Positions 44,688 through 55,800 of a DNA stretch of 64,000 nucleotides are shown here, piece after piece. The DNA is from Telmatactis stephensoni. Taxonomy: Eukaryota > Cnidaria > Anthozoa > Actiniaria > Isophelliidae. The translations under genes and the position numbers were made by a program. Location of the stretch: NCBI GenBank assembly GCA_029948255.1, contig JALIZF010001781.1:186001-250000 (forward strand). Direction: 5' to 3'. The notes under the pieces are model-generated. The model was not told the DNA's origin. It saw only the letters and a list, made by a program, of their open reading frames with translations, and did not search any database. How positions within the stretch are numbered: position 1 is the first letter of the stretch; the number at the start of each line of letters is the position of its first letter.

Positions 44688-45999
44688 ATGGATCCTTCCA
44701 ACTGGCAAACTGAACTATCTGCTATCAGAGAACGTTCTGAGTACGCGTTCAACAAGTCCTTGTTCTGCGATGTGGCATTCTCGGTGGTAGACTCGAATGG
44801 AGTCAAAGTCTCTGTTCCAGCCAACAAGTACATGCTGGCTATAAGTAGTCCTGTGTTTGAAGCCATGTTTTACGGACAGCTAGCAGAGTCTAAATCAACT
44901 ATTGACCTACCAGACTGCAGTGAGGAAAGCTTACGAGAGATGCTTCGCTATGTGTATTCAGATAAAGTCAACCTAACTGGAAGTAATGTGGTTGAAGTGC
45001 TGTACCTTGCTGATAAATACATGATGCCATTTCTGAAGGAGAAATGTGTCAATTTTATTGAACCAGAAGATGTGCTGATTGTTCTTGCTGAAGTAGAGAA
45101 AATGAGCGATGAAAGGCTGACAAGACGACTGTGGAACATTGTTGACTGCGAAACCCATCAAACAGTTTCATCAGAGTCATTTCTAAATATATCTCAAGAA
45201 ATGCTGTGTCAAGTTCTTGTCAGAGATACACTCAACATTGAGGAGTTGGATCTTTTTTATGCAGTCAATCGATGGGCCGAGGAGAAAACTAAAGAGAGGG
45301 GCTTAGAAAGCACTGGCGAAAATAAACGGTCAGTTCTTGGAGAAGAGGCCATCAGACTGATTAGATATTCACTGATAAAGGGCAAGGAGTTTTCTGAAGT
45401 TGTCATACCATCTGCAATTCTCGGAGAAAAATGAATTAATGGAATTGTTTCAGATATCTCATGAAGTTTCCCCAACAACAAACATGTTCAATACAAAGGA
45501 AAGGTGCTTAGATGGCATTTTAGCCTCAGGTGTGTTATTCAGTAAAATTTCCACTAAAGATGATACTAAGAACTATAATGGAGAGAAAGATGCTATTGCT
45601 TTTGCTGTTAACAAAGCTGCATATCTCATGAGTGTTGAAATGTTTGGCAGCAAAGACTCGCAATACATTGTTGACTTAGACATATACAAAAATGAAGAAA
45701 TCATTTCAGCGCAGTTCTTTGAAGTTAAAAGTGAAAAGGTTGGCACTTATGGCAGTCAAAGACATGATCTGTATGGATTTTCAGTTAAGCTTCACAAACC
45801 TGTTAAACTAGTCCCAGATGCTGTGTATACTTTGGAAGCCATGATATTAGGACCACCGTCACTATATGGCAAATGTGGTAAATGTACATTAACTCTTAAG
45901 AATGATACAGTGATAACTTTCCAATACACTGTGAAGTCTACTAATGGTACAACACCCAATGAAGGCCAGTTTCGACGGTGGCGATTACATGAAATTTAA
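44688..45999 (+). pseudogene. BTB copy F: one extra G after residue 245
   Basis: Starts at ATG 44688 and is open through BTB and BACK to TGA near 45434. One extra G in ATT-CTC-G-GAG-AAA (about 45423) shifts the frame at the BACK-PHR boundary. The right frame then runs to TAA 45997-45999 with a complete PHR (loop ASGVLFSKISTKDDTKNYNG; second stretch AQFFEVKSEKVGTYGSQ). Without that base the product would be about 436 residues. As read it would give a BTB-BACK protein lacking PHR, which could bind CUL3 but not a substrate, if expressed. Confidence 0.88.
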
Positions 46000-48008
46000 T
46001 TAGCAGTTCCAGCCTTCAGCAAAATTAGAAACTTATTTACCTGTGAATTTCATGATTTACCAGTTGGTCATCAGCAGATATGTTCCTGGTGACTAAATGT
46101 ACAACCCCCCCCCCCCCCCCCACACACACACAAATAATACACATTTTAACAAAATTTTATCAATAGTTGTGCTGACATATATGCACCTTTTTAAACATGC
46201 TTGTGCTGCAGGGAATTTTACTGTACCTGATTTAGTAAAGACAAATTTCTATTTTACTCTCTTTGCTATATTCTAAAAACTCATTTTCCTGAATCTGGAG
46301 GGAAAAAAGTGGATTGCAGGGTGTTACACGGCAAATGGACAGAGGGACAGTTGCCCCCTAACCTAAGGACACACCGTTCTATATACCTAAATATTTCTTA
46401 AAGGAGATATAACTGACTGCCCCCCCCCCCCTAGGAACAGGTGCCATTGGCTGAATGAATGGGAGAACGCCTTTGCTCATGTTTGAAAGAAAGAATAATA
46501 TTGTATGAAAGTTTAATAAAATCGTTCTTTTTGATGTTCAGTTTGTTCACTTCTTGGGCTTCTTGTGGTGGTCGCTCACCTTATGCAAATCCCTCGAACC
46601 ATGTTTGCCATCTGTCTTGAAGTCACTTTAGGACATCTGCATACGCTCCACCAACTTCATGTGCTTCACGTGATTTACTTCTTGCGAGTCTTGCATGTGG
46701 AGAATGATTTCGATTTTTTTCGGATCAGTTTTCAAACGGAGTAAATATATATATACAAAAGAATGAATGAAATAAGAGTTAATAGATATTTCATTTTCGA
46801 AGTAATACTATTAAATTGGGGGGGGGGGGGGTTGCAGGATATCTAAGGGGGATCACTCCGTTTACATAATATACTATGGAAGCGGGGATCAACTCTTTGA
46901 GCCTTTAATATTCTTATGTTTGAAATAACAAAAAACTAAAAATTTGTTCAGTTTCCAAATAAACCCCAAACAGCCATTGTGAGCTACCTTACTGCAATTG
47001 TTTTGCCAAGCAGCTCGCGCTTGCTGATCAATCGAGCTCGCAAGATCCAGCTATTATAACAGCTCAAACCAACTACAAAATAATAGTCGCTACCTCTTTT
47101 TCTACTTAATTGATGCTGAGTGACTGACGGTAATGCTTCGCTCACAAGAGCCACCAGTAGTATATTACTCCACATGAACATCTGCTTAACGGTTGGGAAC
47201 TCTTTCATACTGCAAGTCTTTTTCACTGAGAAGCTTGCACTACTGCGTTGCAAGTTTCAGAGCTAATGTTGCTCGTATTACACCTCGTGCGCAACAAATT
47301 TTCCTTGTTGCACAAAGTAGAAGTGGTGGTAATACGAGCAACATTTGCTCTGCAACTTGCATCGCAGCAATGTTGCGTGAAATATGTTGAACGAGAAAAA
47401 TCTGTGGACTTTTTTAGGGGCTGAAAAGCACCAGTTAGTGCTGCGTTAAGTTCCCATCATCATAGGAAAATTGTCCGCAGAAAAATCTGTGGACTTTTTG
47501 GGGCTAAAAAGCATGATCTTATTATGTACACAGGGAAATACCCACAGAAAAACCTTGAAAATAGAATGTTTTCAACACATTTCAACTTATTCTGTTCTGG
47601 CAACAATTCGACACAATACATTGTTTTTCATCCGCTGAGGGGGAGGACGTGGTGGGGCTAGAGCCCTACCACTTTTTCCATTTTCCCATACTAGTCTCAT
47701 ATATATTTTCCAATCTTAGCCCCACCGCTTTTTCCCATACTGGTCTCTTATATAGCCCCACCACTTTTTAGGGTGCTTCGCGGTCCCTGAATAACGTGAT
47801 GATTGTTGACTACTATTCAATATATCCCAACACCATATGCAAACACTTCACAAGAGTTATCGCTGAATATGGTGTACAAAAAGCCAAACATGTAGACTTT
47901 GGAATCATACATCAACGAGGAGTTCCATGATGAAGAACTGCGAACCTAGGGAATGGAATCAGCATCATGACAGCTCACCACATATACCATCATTAATCCA
48001 ACAGCTTA
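46000..48008 (+). repeat. Shared downstream flank of copy F and start of a gene-less seventh unit
   Basis: Flank sequence with poly(C) and (CA)n near 46104-46132, then GGGCTTCTTGTGGTGG near 46556. 46690-47250 is mostly unique, with a poly(G) run near 46818. A decayed copy of the GGTAATACGAGCAAC MITE follows (47262-47395), then flank words of the third part to about 47650. 47640-47800 has three CCCCACC..TTTTTCC-type repeats. No gene. Confidence 0.55.
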
Positions 48009-48200
48009 AGCCCACCGCACACGTTGAGAAACTGTGAGGAAACTGCCACGCGAGGCACTTTTCTCACCGTGTGCTCTTTTACCTGCTCTATTTTTGGCCT
48101 CGCGTAGCCAAAGATGCAACGTCTGCGGCGAGAAATCGTCTGAGCTAAGTGCCTCGCGTCGCAGTTTCCTCACGCAGTTTCTCGCCGTGTGAGGCGGGCT
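48009..48200. mobile_element. 192 bp MITE with TTA target duplication
   Basis: Ends AGCCCACCGCACACG..CGTGTGAGGCGGGCT, flanked by TTA (48006-48008, 48201-48203). It splits the words CAACAGCTTAGATGAGG seen intact in other units. A 3-base TTA duplication fits PIF/Harbinger. Confidence 0.8.
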
Positions 48201-48203
48201 TTA

Positions 48204-48688
48204 GATGAGGCGAGAGATATACCAAGCTAGACAAGTTCAGCGAAACATGAAAGTCGAAGCTTTTGAAGAGGAGCTATGTTTCCAGCCTTGTGGATGTATC
48301 GAAATCACACCACTCGACAATCAGATGCTTTCACCATCCGAATGGCTACATGGACGTAAACCATGCAAGGCAGATATACCACAAGCGGCAAAGTTTTGTT
48401 GCATGCAATCAATCAATCCAGATACCCGAAAAATGGCAAGCACCAAGACGCCAACCAACAGAGAAAGACAAAGAAGCTGACTTCTACATGCAACAATAGA
48501 ACACGGTAACGACAGACTCAACAACAGAGAGCCTGTCTATGTTCTCAACACTTTGAAAGGATTCTGGGAACAAGGTAAATACTGACAGAGCAACACCATG
48601 TTAGACGGAACTTAGGACGTACATAGTGGGTATAGAATGCAAGCTTTATCATGAAACAAGACAACATCTACTATTAAGAGTCTTGTGA
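48204..48688 (+). pseudogene. Ty3/gypsy integrase C-terminal remnant, fullest copy
   Basis: Successive frames carry recognisable segments of the integrase end: a diverged counterpart of PYELLHGRKP near 48330-48365, RQPTEKDKEADFY near 48450-48490, NNREPVYVLNTLKGFWEQGK near 48520-48585, and RTYIVGIECKLYHETRQHL near 48615-48670. Frameshifts separate them. It is followed directly by a LINE, where units B-F have a BTB gene. Confidence 0.65.
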
Positions 48689-50499
48689 TCTTGACCCTGT
48701 CCCGGGTAGGATCCTGAAAAGTTGCTTTGACATTCTCCTTCCTACCATAAACAAGATTATTAATTTGTCATTATCTTCAGGAAAGTTTCCAACAAATCTG
48801 AAAAAGGCTATCATAAAACCGGTTCTTAAGAAGCAGGGCATGTCTACTGAAGAATTTTCTAGCTTCAGACCAATTTCAAATTTGAAGTTCATTGCTAAAG
48901 CTATAGAAAGAGTTGTAGCTAATCAGCTTATTGATCACTTAGAAAGAAACAGTCTCCACGAAACTTTTCAATCTGCCTACAAGAAGCATCATAGTGTTGA
49001 GACGGCCTTGCTTAGGGTACACAATGACATTTTGAAAGCAATTGATGAGAAACGATCTGTTTTTCTAATATTGCTAGATCTCTCAGCTGCTTTTGATACA
49101 GTCAATCATAGCATTCTACTTGATAGGATGTTCTCCAGGTTTGGCATTAAGGAACAAGCTCTTGAATGGTTTAAATCTTACCTAAATGGTAGGAGCTTTA
49201 GGGTCTGCGTCGAAGGAGGTACATCTACAAATCGTTCTTTTCAATGTGGAGTTCCACAAGGCTCTATTCTGGGCCCTATCTTGTTTCTAATATACACATC
49301 ACCGATTGGTGACATTCTCAGAAAACACGGCATTGATTTTCATTTATATGCTGATGATACTCAGCTATATATCACCTTTGAAACTTCTTCTCTACAGGAA
49401 ATTGAACAAGCTAAGAGAAAGGTTGAAGCCTGTGTCTATGTTATTGACAATTGGATGACTACAAATAAATTGAAACTAAACACTGATAAAACTGAGGTTT
49501 TGCTTCTATCAGCGGCTCATCGTCCCCGACCATCCTTTGATTCACTTAGGTGTGGAGGTCTTGATATATCTCCAAAGTCTACAGTTCGTAATATCGGTGT
49601 TATCTTTGATGAGAAAGTGTCTCTAGAAAACCAAATCACCTCTTTGTGTAAGTCCTGCTTTTTTCACATTAAAAACATCTGGAACTGATTCGGAAATTTA
49701 TTTCATTTGAAGCCTGTGAAACACTGGTTCATGCATTTATCTCCTCTAGACTCGATTTTTGTAATTCAATTCTTTATGGGTTACCAAAATATCAAATTCA
49801 AAAACTCCAGCGAGTTCAATACGCTGCTGCTCGTCTTGTGTCTGGTTCTCACAAATATGAACACATTACACCAGTACTAAAACGCCTACACTGGTTGCCT
49901 GTTGAGCAACGTATTCAATACAAAATACTCCTACTTACTTTCAAGGCCTTAAATGGCTCTTCTCCTAGCTATATAAGGGATCTTGTGGAACAGTACAGTC
50001 CACCTCGTTCACTTAGAACGAAGGAACTTCACTTGCTAACAAGAGGTACGTTCAGATTAATTACGTATGGAAAACGAGCTTTTTCTAATGCTGCTCCAGA
50101 GTTGTGGAACAGCATTCCTCTTGACATAAGGCAATGTCAAGATATAACAAGTTTTAAACAAAAACTCAAAACATTTCTTTTTAAAAAAGGCTTTCAGGAA
50201 AGGTTTGAATAAATGATTGTTTTTAACATTTTTCAATCTATAATCTTTTAAAATATTGTATATTAAATGCTAAATCATAAATTTTGAAATCTAAATGCCA
50301 ATTGTTTCTATTCCAATGTTTTTATGCAAATGTATTATGTGAACATAAATTGTATCAATGTATTATAAAAATACATATTTTAAAAAAAAGTTTAATCTTA
50401 ATTTTTCATATCATTTTTTAATCTTTTAAACTGGGGAGCAAAGCGTTGTTGAACCTTGGGATATTGACGCTTTACAAAATACTTTTATTATTATTATTA
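48676..50499 (+). mobile_element. 5'-truncated CR1/L2-type LINE
   Basis: Starts inside the RT region with a frame reading KSCDLDPVPGRILK and ends in (ATT)n near 50486-50499, a typical LINE tail. The coding part is described separately. Confidence 0.85.
48690..50212 (+). pseudogene. LINE reverse transcriptase, one frameshift
   Basis: First frame to 49688: palm motifs LLDLSAAFDTVNHSILL (A), CGVPQGSILGPILF (B) and FHLYADDTQLY (C, catalytic YADD), then the thumb. Near 49675 the frame changes. The second part (RLDFCNSILYGLP, then LKRLHWLPVEQRIQYKILLL and APELWNSIPLDIR) runs to TAA near 50212. The 5' endonuclease part is absent. Distinct in sequence from the LINE in units A and C and from that at the left edge. 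It cannot move on its own. Confidence 0.85.
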
Positions 50500-51230
50500 A
50501 GAGTGCTTACAATACAGCGAACTAAATTGTACTAAATAGCGCGAAATCCTTTGTTTTCTATTGTTTAATTAGTGCAATTTCTTACAAAGTTTTTCACGGA
50601 TATATTGTAAGCACTCTACCATAGAGAAAGCACTAGAGCTCTGACACCATCACCAGCAGATCTCTCTTGCAACAACGTCAAATGGACCTGCTCCATGAAG
50701 CACATAACAACTATTACTACAAACTACTCGATATGGCTTCACTACCAGATTCAGAGTCAAAGAAAACACATACAATTAGTAACATTGTTTTATGAACTCT
50801 TTAGTTAGCATTTGAATGCTTTGAAACATTTGAATATGTAATCTGTATATATAAGTTGATATTTTCACATAAGGGATGCCATAGTATATGCCCGCAGTGT
50901 ATCATGGGACATTCTCTTCCCATAAACTACACAGCGTGCGGTTAGAGCGGATTTCATAATGAGTGTGAAACGGTCGGCGCCGTGCCGTGACAGTGCTGTG
51001 ATTTCTATAAAATCATTCAAAATTCCTTCCGTAACCCTACCGTGCCGTGACCGCGCCGTTTTCACAGTCATTCGAAATCTACTTTAGCTCAACGTTCATG
51101 TATCAGTAATGCCGAAATGCGTTACAGTACAGCACAAAAGATTTTGACAGCTCTTTCGCTTCTTTCGTGCTTAGCAACCTCTCGCGTGCACTTCGAAACT
51201 CGATAGTTGCACGCTAAGTATAGAAATCCT
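50500..51230 (+). repeat. Non-genic stretch with a decayed TAGAGCGG-type MITE
   Basis: 50500-50640 shows inverted words (AGAGTGCTTACAATA near 50499 and ATATTGTAAGCACTCT near 50602). 50950-51090 is a decayed relative of the 51759 MITE (TAGAGCGGATTTCATAATGAG start, CCGTGCCGTGACC repeats). No gene. Confidence 0.5.
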
Positions 51231-51600
51231 TAAAGCAGTACAGTCTAATGCAGTTTTGTATAAACCTACTAACACACTCTGCATTCTGATTGGCTACTCT
51301 ACTAGAGGACTAATTGGCGATAGCCTACTAGTAGCGAAAACAATATGGCGGATCAAAACGCTGAACAGCGTTTTGCAGTGATTTTCCAGGATTTTATCAA
51401 TAATTTACATCCCTTTATTTGACCGATTAGTAGGTTTATACTAAAACAATTAGACCTCTTGGCCTCATGGACTACGAGTCAATGGCCCATTTGGCATTCG
51501 GCCTCATAGGCGGCTATTGACTCGTAGTCCATGAGGCCGAGAGGTAGTTCAGTCTTAGGAGACTGGGTATTGCCGTCTAATGCAGTCTTATAAAGCTATT
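51231..51600. mobile_element. Two hairpin elements
   Basis: GTATAAACCTACTAA (about 51255) pairs with TTAGTAGGTTTATAC (about 51427). Next, CTCTTGGCCTCATGGACTAC (about 51456) pairs with its near complement up to 51543. Words at both outer edges (GTCTAATGCAGT.TT, 51243 and 51576) form a direct repeat. No gene. Confidence 0.5.
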
Positions 51601-51758
51601 CTAGTGAAAAACAGACGCAGAACTTTAGAGATACCTTGTAGTACAACAAATTATTATATCCTTAGATTATAAACGAGTTTGGGGTTTTATAAAAGTCGAT
51701 TATTTTAATAGCGTTATGCTATATTACTGCACTTGACTGTACTCCATTTGTTGACATA

Positions 51759-51913
51759 GAGCGGTTTTCGTATGAGTGGGAAACTTACCGTACCGTACCG
51801 TGACCGTGTCAGTACCGTAATGTCGACAAAAACATTCGAAATCCCTGCCGTAACCGTACTGTGCATTGACCGTAACTGGTACGGTCAGTTTCCCACTCAT
51901 ACGAAAACCGCTC
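51759..51913. mobile_element. 155 bp TA-flanked MITE (GAGCGGTTTTCG ends)
   Basis: Ends GAGCGGTTTTCGTATGAGTG and complement, flanked by TA (51757-51758, 51914-51915). The interior is rich in CCGTACCGTGACCGT words. TA fits Tc1/mariner. Confidence 0.8.
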
Positions 51914-52166
51914 TAGTAAATCGCACCAGTTGTCCAGACAAGGCATTCAAACTAGTACATCATTATAGCGGATTCAGAACGAGCTCATGCTTGAATTCCA
52001 TGCGCACACTGAACCATATATCACGCAAGAAACAAATATTTGATGATTCACGTGATATGTACTGTAATCAAAATGTCTTTTTCAGTTGGACAACGTTAAT
52101 GAGATTGACTGTATTGTACCATTTCGCCCTATGTAAGGGAAATCGGAATGATGCGAGATTCCGGAT

Positions 52167-52390
52167 TCCTATAGGCTCAGATTTCAGCCGTCGGGGTCAG
52201 TTTCGTGCGCCCGCGATACTCTATGGCCCCGTTCACACTACAGTTTTAGATCGATCTGAGTTCGATCCAGGTTGAAGCGATGTGCTACACTGGATCGATC
52301 TCAGATCCGATCTAATGCTGTAGTGTGAACGGGGCCTATGAGTATCGCAGGCGCACAAATTCCTGACGGCTGAAATCTGAGCCTATAGGA
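52167..52390. mobile_element. MITE inside a MITE (two nested palindromes)
   Basis: Outer pair: TCCTATAGGCTCAGATTTCAGC (52167) with its complement ending at 52390, and GCGATACTC with GAGTATCGC. Inner element 52225-52336 has ends GGCCCCGTTCACACTACAG and complement, sitting in the loop of the outer one between TAT repeats. Confidence 0.7.
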
Positions 52391-52867
52391 TTCCTAGAGC
52401 TGTCTTATAGATTCTAATGGCCGAATCCCGGATTCCAAGGATTGGATTCCGGAAATTATTCGTGGATTCCGGTTTCTGGATTTCCTTACATGGGGCGAAC
52501 CATGAATAGAGTTGCTGACCACGAAATTATTTCTATTGTACAGTTACTATAATAAATGTTCTGGTTCTTGAAGATTTCCTATTGTCATCACCATTTGGTC
52601 ACCTTTATGAATCACTCTGAATATCGATCGGCCTTTGAGCTGGAGACTGACCAAATGTCAGAGAGAATAATCATCAAGCATGTCACGTCTATAGCTTCCA
52701 TCTCTATGGCTATCTCTATTGGTGGATTCAATTTAATGATCAGAAATTTCTGAGCAAATTTTAATGCACAGGAATTCAACTCAACGTTCAGTTTCGTTAT
52801 TAGATTCCACCAATCATTGGTAATAAACGCAAATCAAGTGTTTGTTTTCTGGTTAGCAATCTTGTTG

Positions 52868-55800
52868 TCACATTTCATCTTTGAATTCTTCCCATTTTAA
52901 GTCAGGAACTATTCCTTTTAGAGATGATCGAATAAACTTTTCCATTTTTCTTCTCGCTATTTGTTCTTCAGCGAGACTTTCTCGTAACGACATTGTTTCC
53001 TGTAGATAAAGAACATGCGTAAGAATGAGAATGACGCCCTCCAAAAACAGGTTCTTTTTGATAAAAGGACCACCTCAAGAGTCTGGAAGCGAGTTGAAGA
53101 CCTCCTCCAGATAGACTCAATGCAAGCTAGAAAGATCATGATGGACAGAAATAAGTTCAGTCATCTGCTCAGGGAACGATTTCCTGAACAGATGTGCCCT
53201 AAGGCCAAGGATGGGCCAAGAGGGAAAACATGATGACGATGATGATAAGGAACATAACTCTGAAGCAGATTCGAGGATAAAATTAGGATTTCGTGAGAAT
53301 GTGGGTTACATGATACTGCAAGCTGGTCAGTGTTTCACATCTTTTACATCATGTCCTTTCATTACACTGAAATTATTTTCCCTTGCAGGAAGGGAATAAT
53401 GTGAATGGCTTGACGACAACTTACTAAAAAGATTGAAAAGCAGCTAAGGGTCTCCACAGACGAGACGATTAGTTGTCGACAACTATTTTTTATCGACAAG
53501 TAAATGTGGTCGACTACTTTTAGTGATCCAATGAAGCATTCCACACACTAGATAGTTTGTTGTCGATAACTATGCAAAATCAGCGAAAGCTTGGGAACTA
53601 GCTTTCTATACGCATGCTCAGAGACAACGCAGATATGATAGTTGTCGACAACTAAATGACGAGAAAAAATGGTCGGACGTGAAGTTGTCGACAACTTAAA
53701 ATTTTCGCGTTTAGTTGTCGACAACTTGTCTCACAGACGATGTTTTTTGGTTGAGTCGACCACATCACAGTTTAGTTGTCGATAAAAAATAGTTGTCGAC
53801 AACTAATCGTCTCGTCTGTGGAGACCCTAACGGCATAACAGCACTGATCCGTTTTTGCTGATTTTTCGGCAAAACAGTCGAAAATTTGACCAAAACTTGC
53901 AGAAATTGTAGCTACGAAACACATCACATTGTCCACCATCTTGAAAATTACTTAGAAACCTCGCTTTTCAATAAACAGGAAACCCAATGGTAAATACACA
54001 GGGAGCCCGCGAAAGGCAACAATTGTTTGATATGTGGTAAAAATCCACTTACAACAATACTAACAATCAACAGCATTACCTTACAAGCAACAACACTTAC
54101 TTTATGACAAGCAAATATCATATAACTATATAAATCACTAATTAATAAAACATTAATAATCACTAATTGATAATCACCAATTAATCTTGACAACATAAAA
54201 ATTGTAGTTAAATGTTTTATTATTATTTTTCATTAGGTAAGAATTACACCTAAAGCTGGAATTACATTTACTGTGTGACAATATATACACGCAATTCATT
54301 TCAAAGGATTAATGGTTTAAAATACTTACATATTGTAAGTGCTCTACAGTCTTTTTTAAGCAAATGTAATCAGGACCATCCCTGCATGGAAGGAAAATAA
54401 ATATATAACTAAATAACTAAATAACTAAACAAACAAACAAATAAACAAACAAACTTATGAATGACTACCATAAAAGACAGCGAATTCGAAACCTCACACT
54501 CAAAAGTCACTTAATATTTTTGGCATAGCTCAGTTACGAAATCATTATCTAAAAAGCCTGGTTCAGTATAAGCAACATCAACTAAGACTAAGCAACGGAT
54601 TCATGAGTAAAACTGAGAAAAATCAAATATGGTAAGCCAAAACATACCAAAGGTGAATAGTTACTATGTTTACTAGTCGAATTCCAAAAGTTACAGTGTG
54701 AGATTTTTGCTTTTCCATTGATTCAAAAAAAGCCTTACTAAGGTTTTATGAATTAATGGCAAAGCATGAATCTCACACTGGACAATGATTGTAGGAAACT
54801 ACTTAGCACACTTTAAACTTAAACTATCCAAAGACATATCCAAAGATATAGCTTTTGCCTTTCAATTTTCTTTTCAGTTTCATGCTGCTGAAGTTTTGTA
54901 GACAGATAAAAACCAGGCCTAGGCCTGTAGAGCATCGGAAGTAAACAGTCATTGTTTTCCTTTGCTATAAACTCTGTAAGTATTCTGAACTACAGTCACC
55001 CAAAACAGACGACATACATAGTTAAGAAGTTTTTGACATGTTACAAATATGGACCATGTAGATCTTCAATATTCAAGGCAGAAACGTCGAGGCTTTAGGA
55101 TATCAAACCATGTGCACAAGGTGCCCAAGCTTACTATCAGTGAATTCTAGCCACTTTCATACCGTGAAGACTGGGTACGAGTCCCTTAAACTTTGATGAC
55201 GGCAACACAAAACGTATGTAGTCAGAAAGAGCACATCAAGCTGTATATAATCCCGAGGTTTGATGTTAATCGGATATACATTGAAAGAGATACAGCAGTT
55301 CAAACATGCTAGATTTTACAAAGAAATGTATGGTTGTAGGGGACATTTGTCCGATAATTGTCCCTACAACCATACATTTCTTTGTAAATTCTACCACTAT
55401 TTAGAACGGCTGTTAAAAACGTTCAATAATTGAACCAATTGAACACCAAACTTCGGGATTCCAAAGCTCGAATGCCTTTTTTCTAAGTTGAATCTTATAG
55501 TGATGTCTTGTGGGGGACCACCGTCAAAATTTGAGGGACTCGTACCCAGTCTTCACGGTATGAAAGTGGCTAATTCTCGTCCCCAGAGCCCCCGGAGATA
55601 CCGTACGGTATCACCGTGGGCTCTGGGGACGAGAATGTGAATTCTAATTTATTACTTTATAATATAGTTATATATCAGCCCAGCCCTGGGATGTTAAAAC
55701 CACACCTACCTGTTCTGCTTCTTTTTGGATTTTCTCTTCCAATCACTTCTTAGACTAGACGTTGACATGGTTCTCGAGGTATGAGGTGGAACTTCAGGAG

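Noticed and set aside
53015..53233. Plus-strand frame with WKRVEDLLQIDSMQARKIMMD
   Set aside because: It looks protein-like, but has no ATG context, domain or splice support and lies in a proposed intron of a minus-strand gene; left unannotated.
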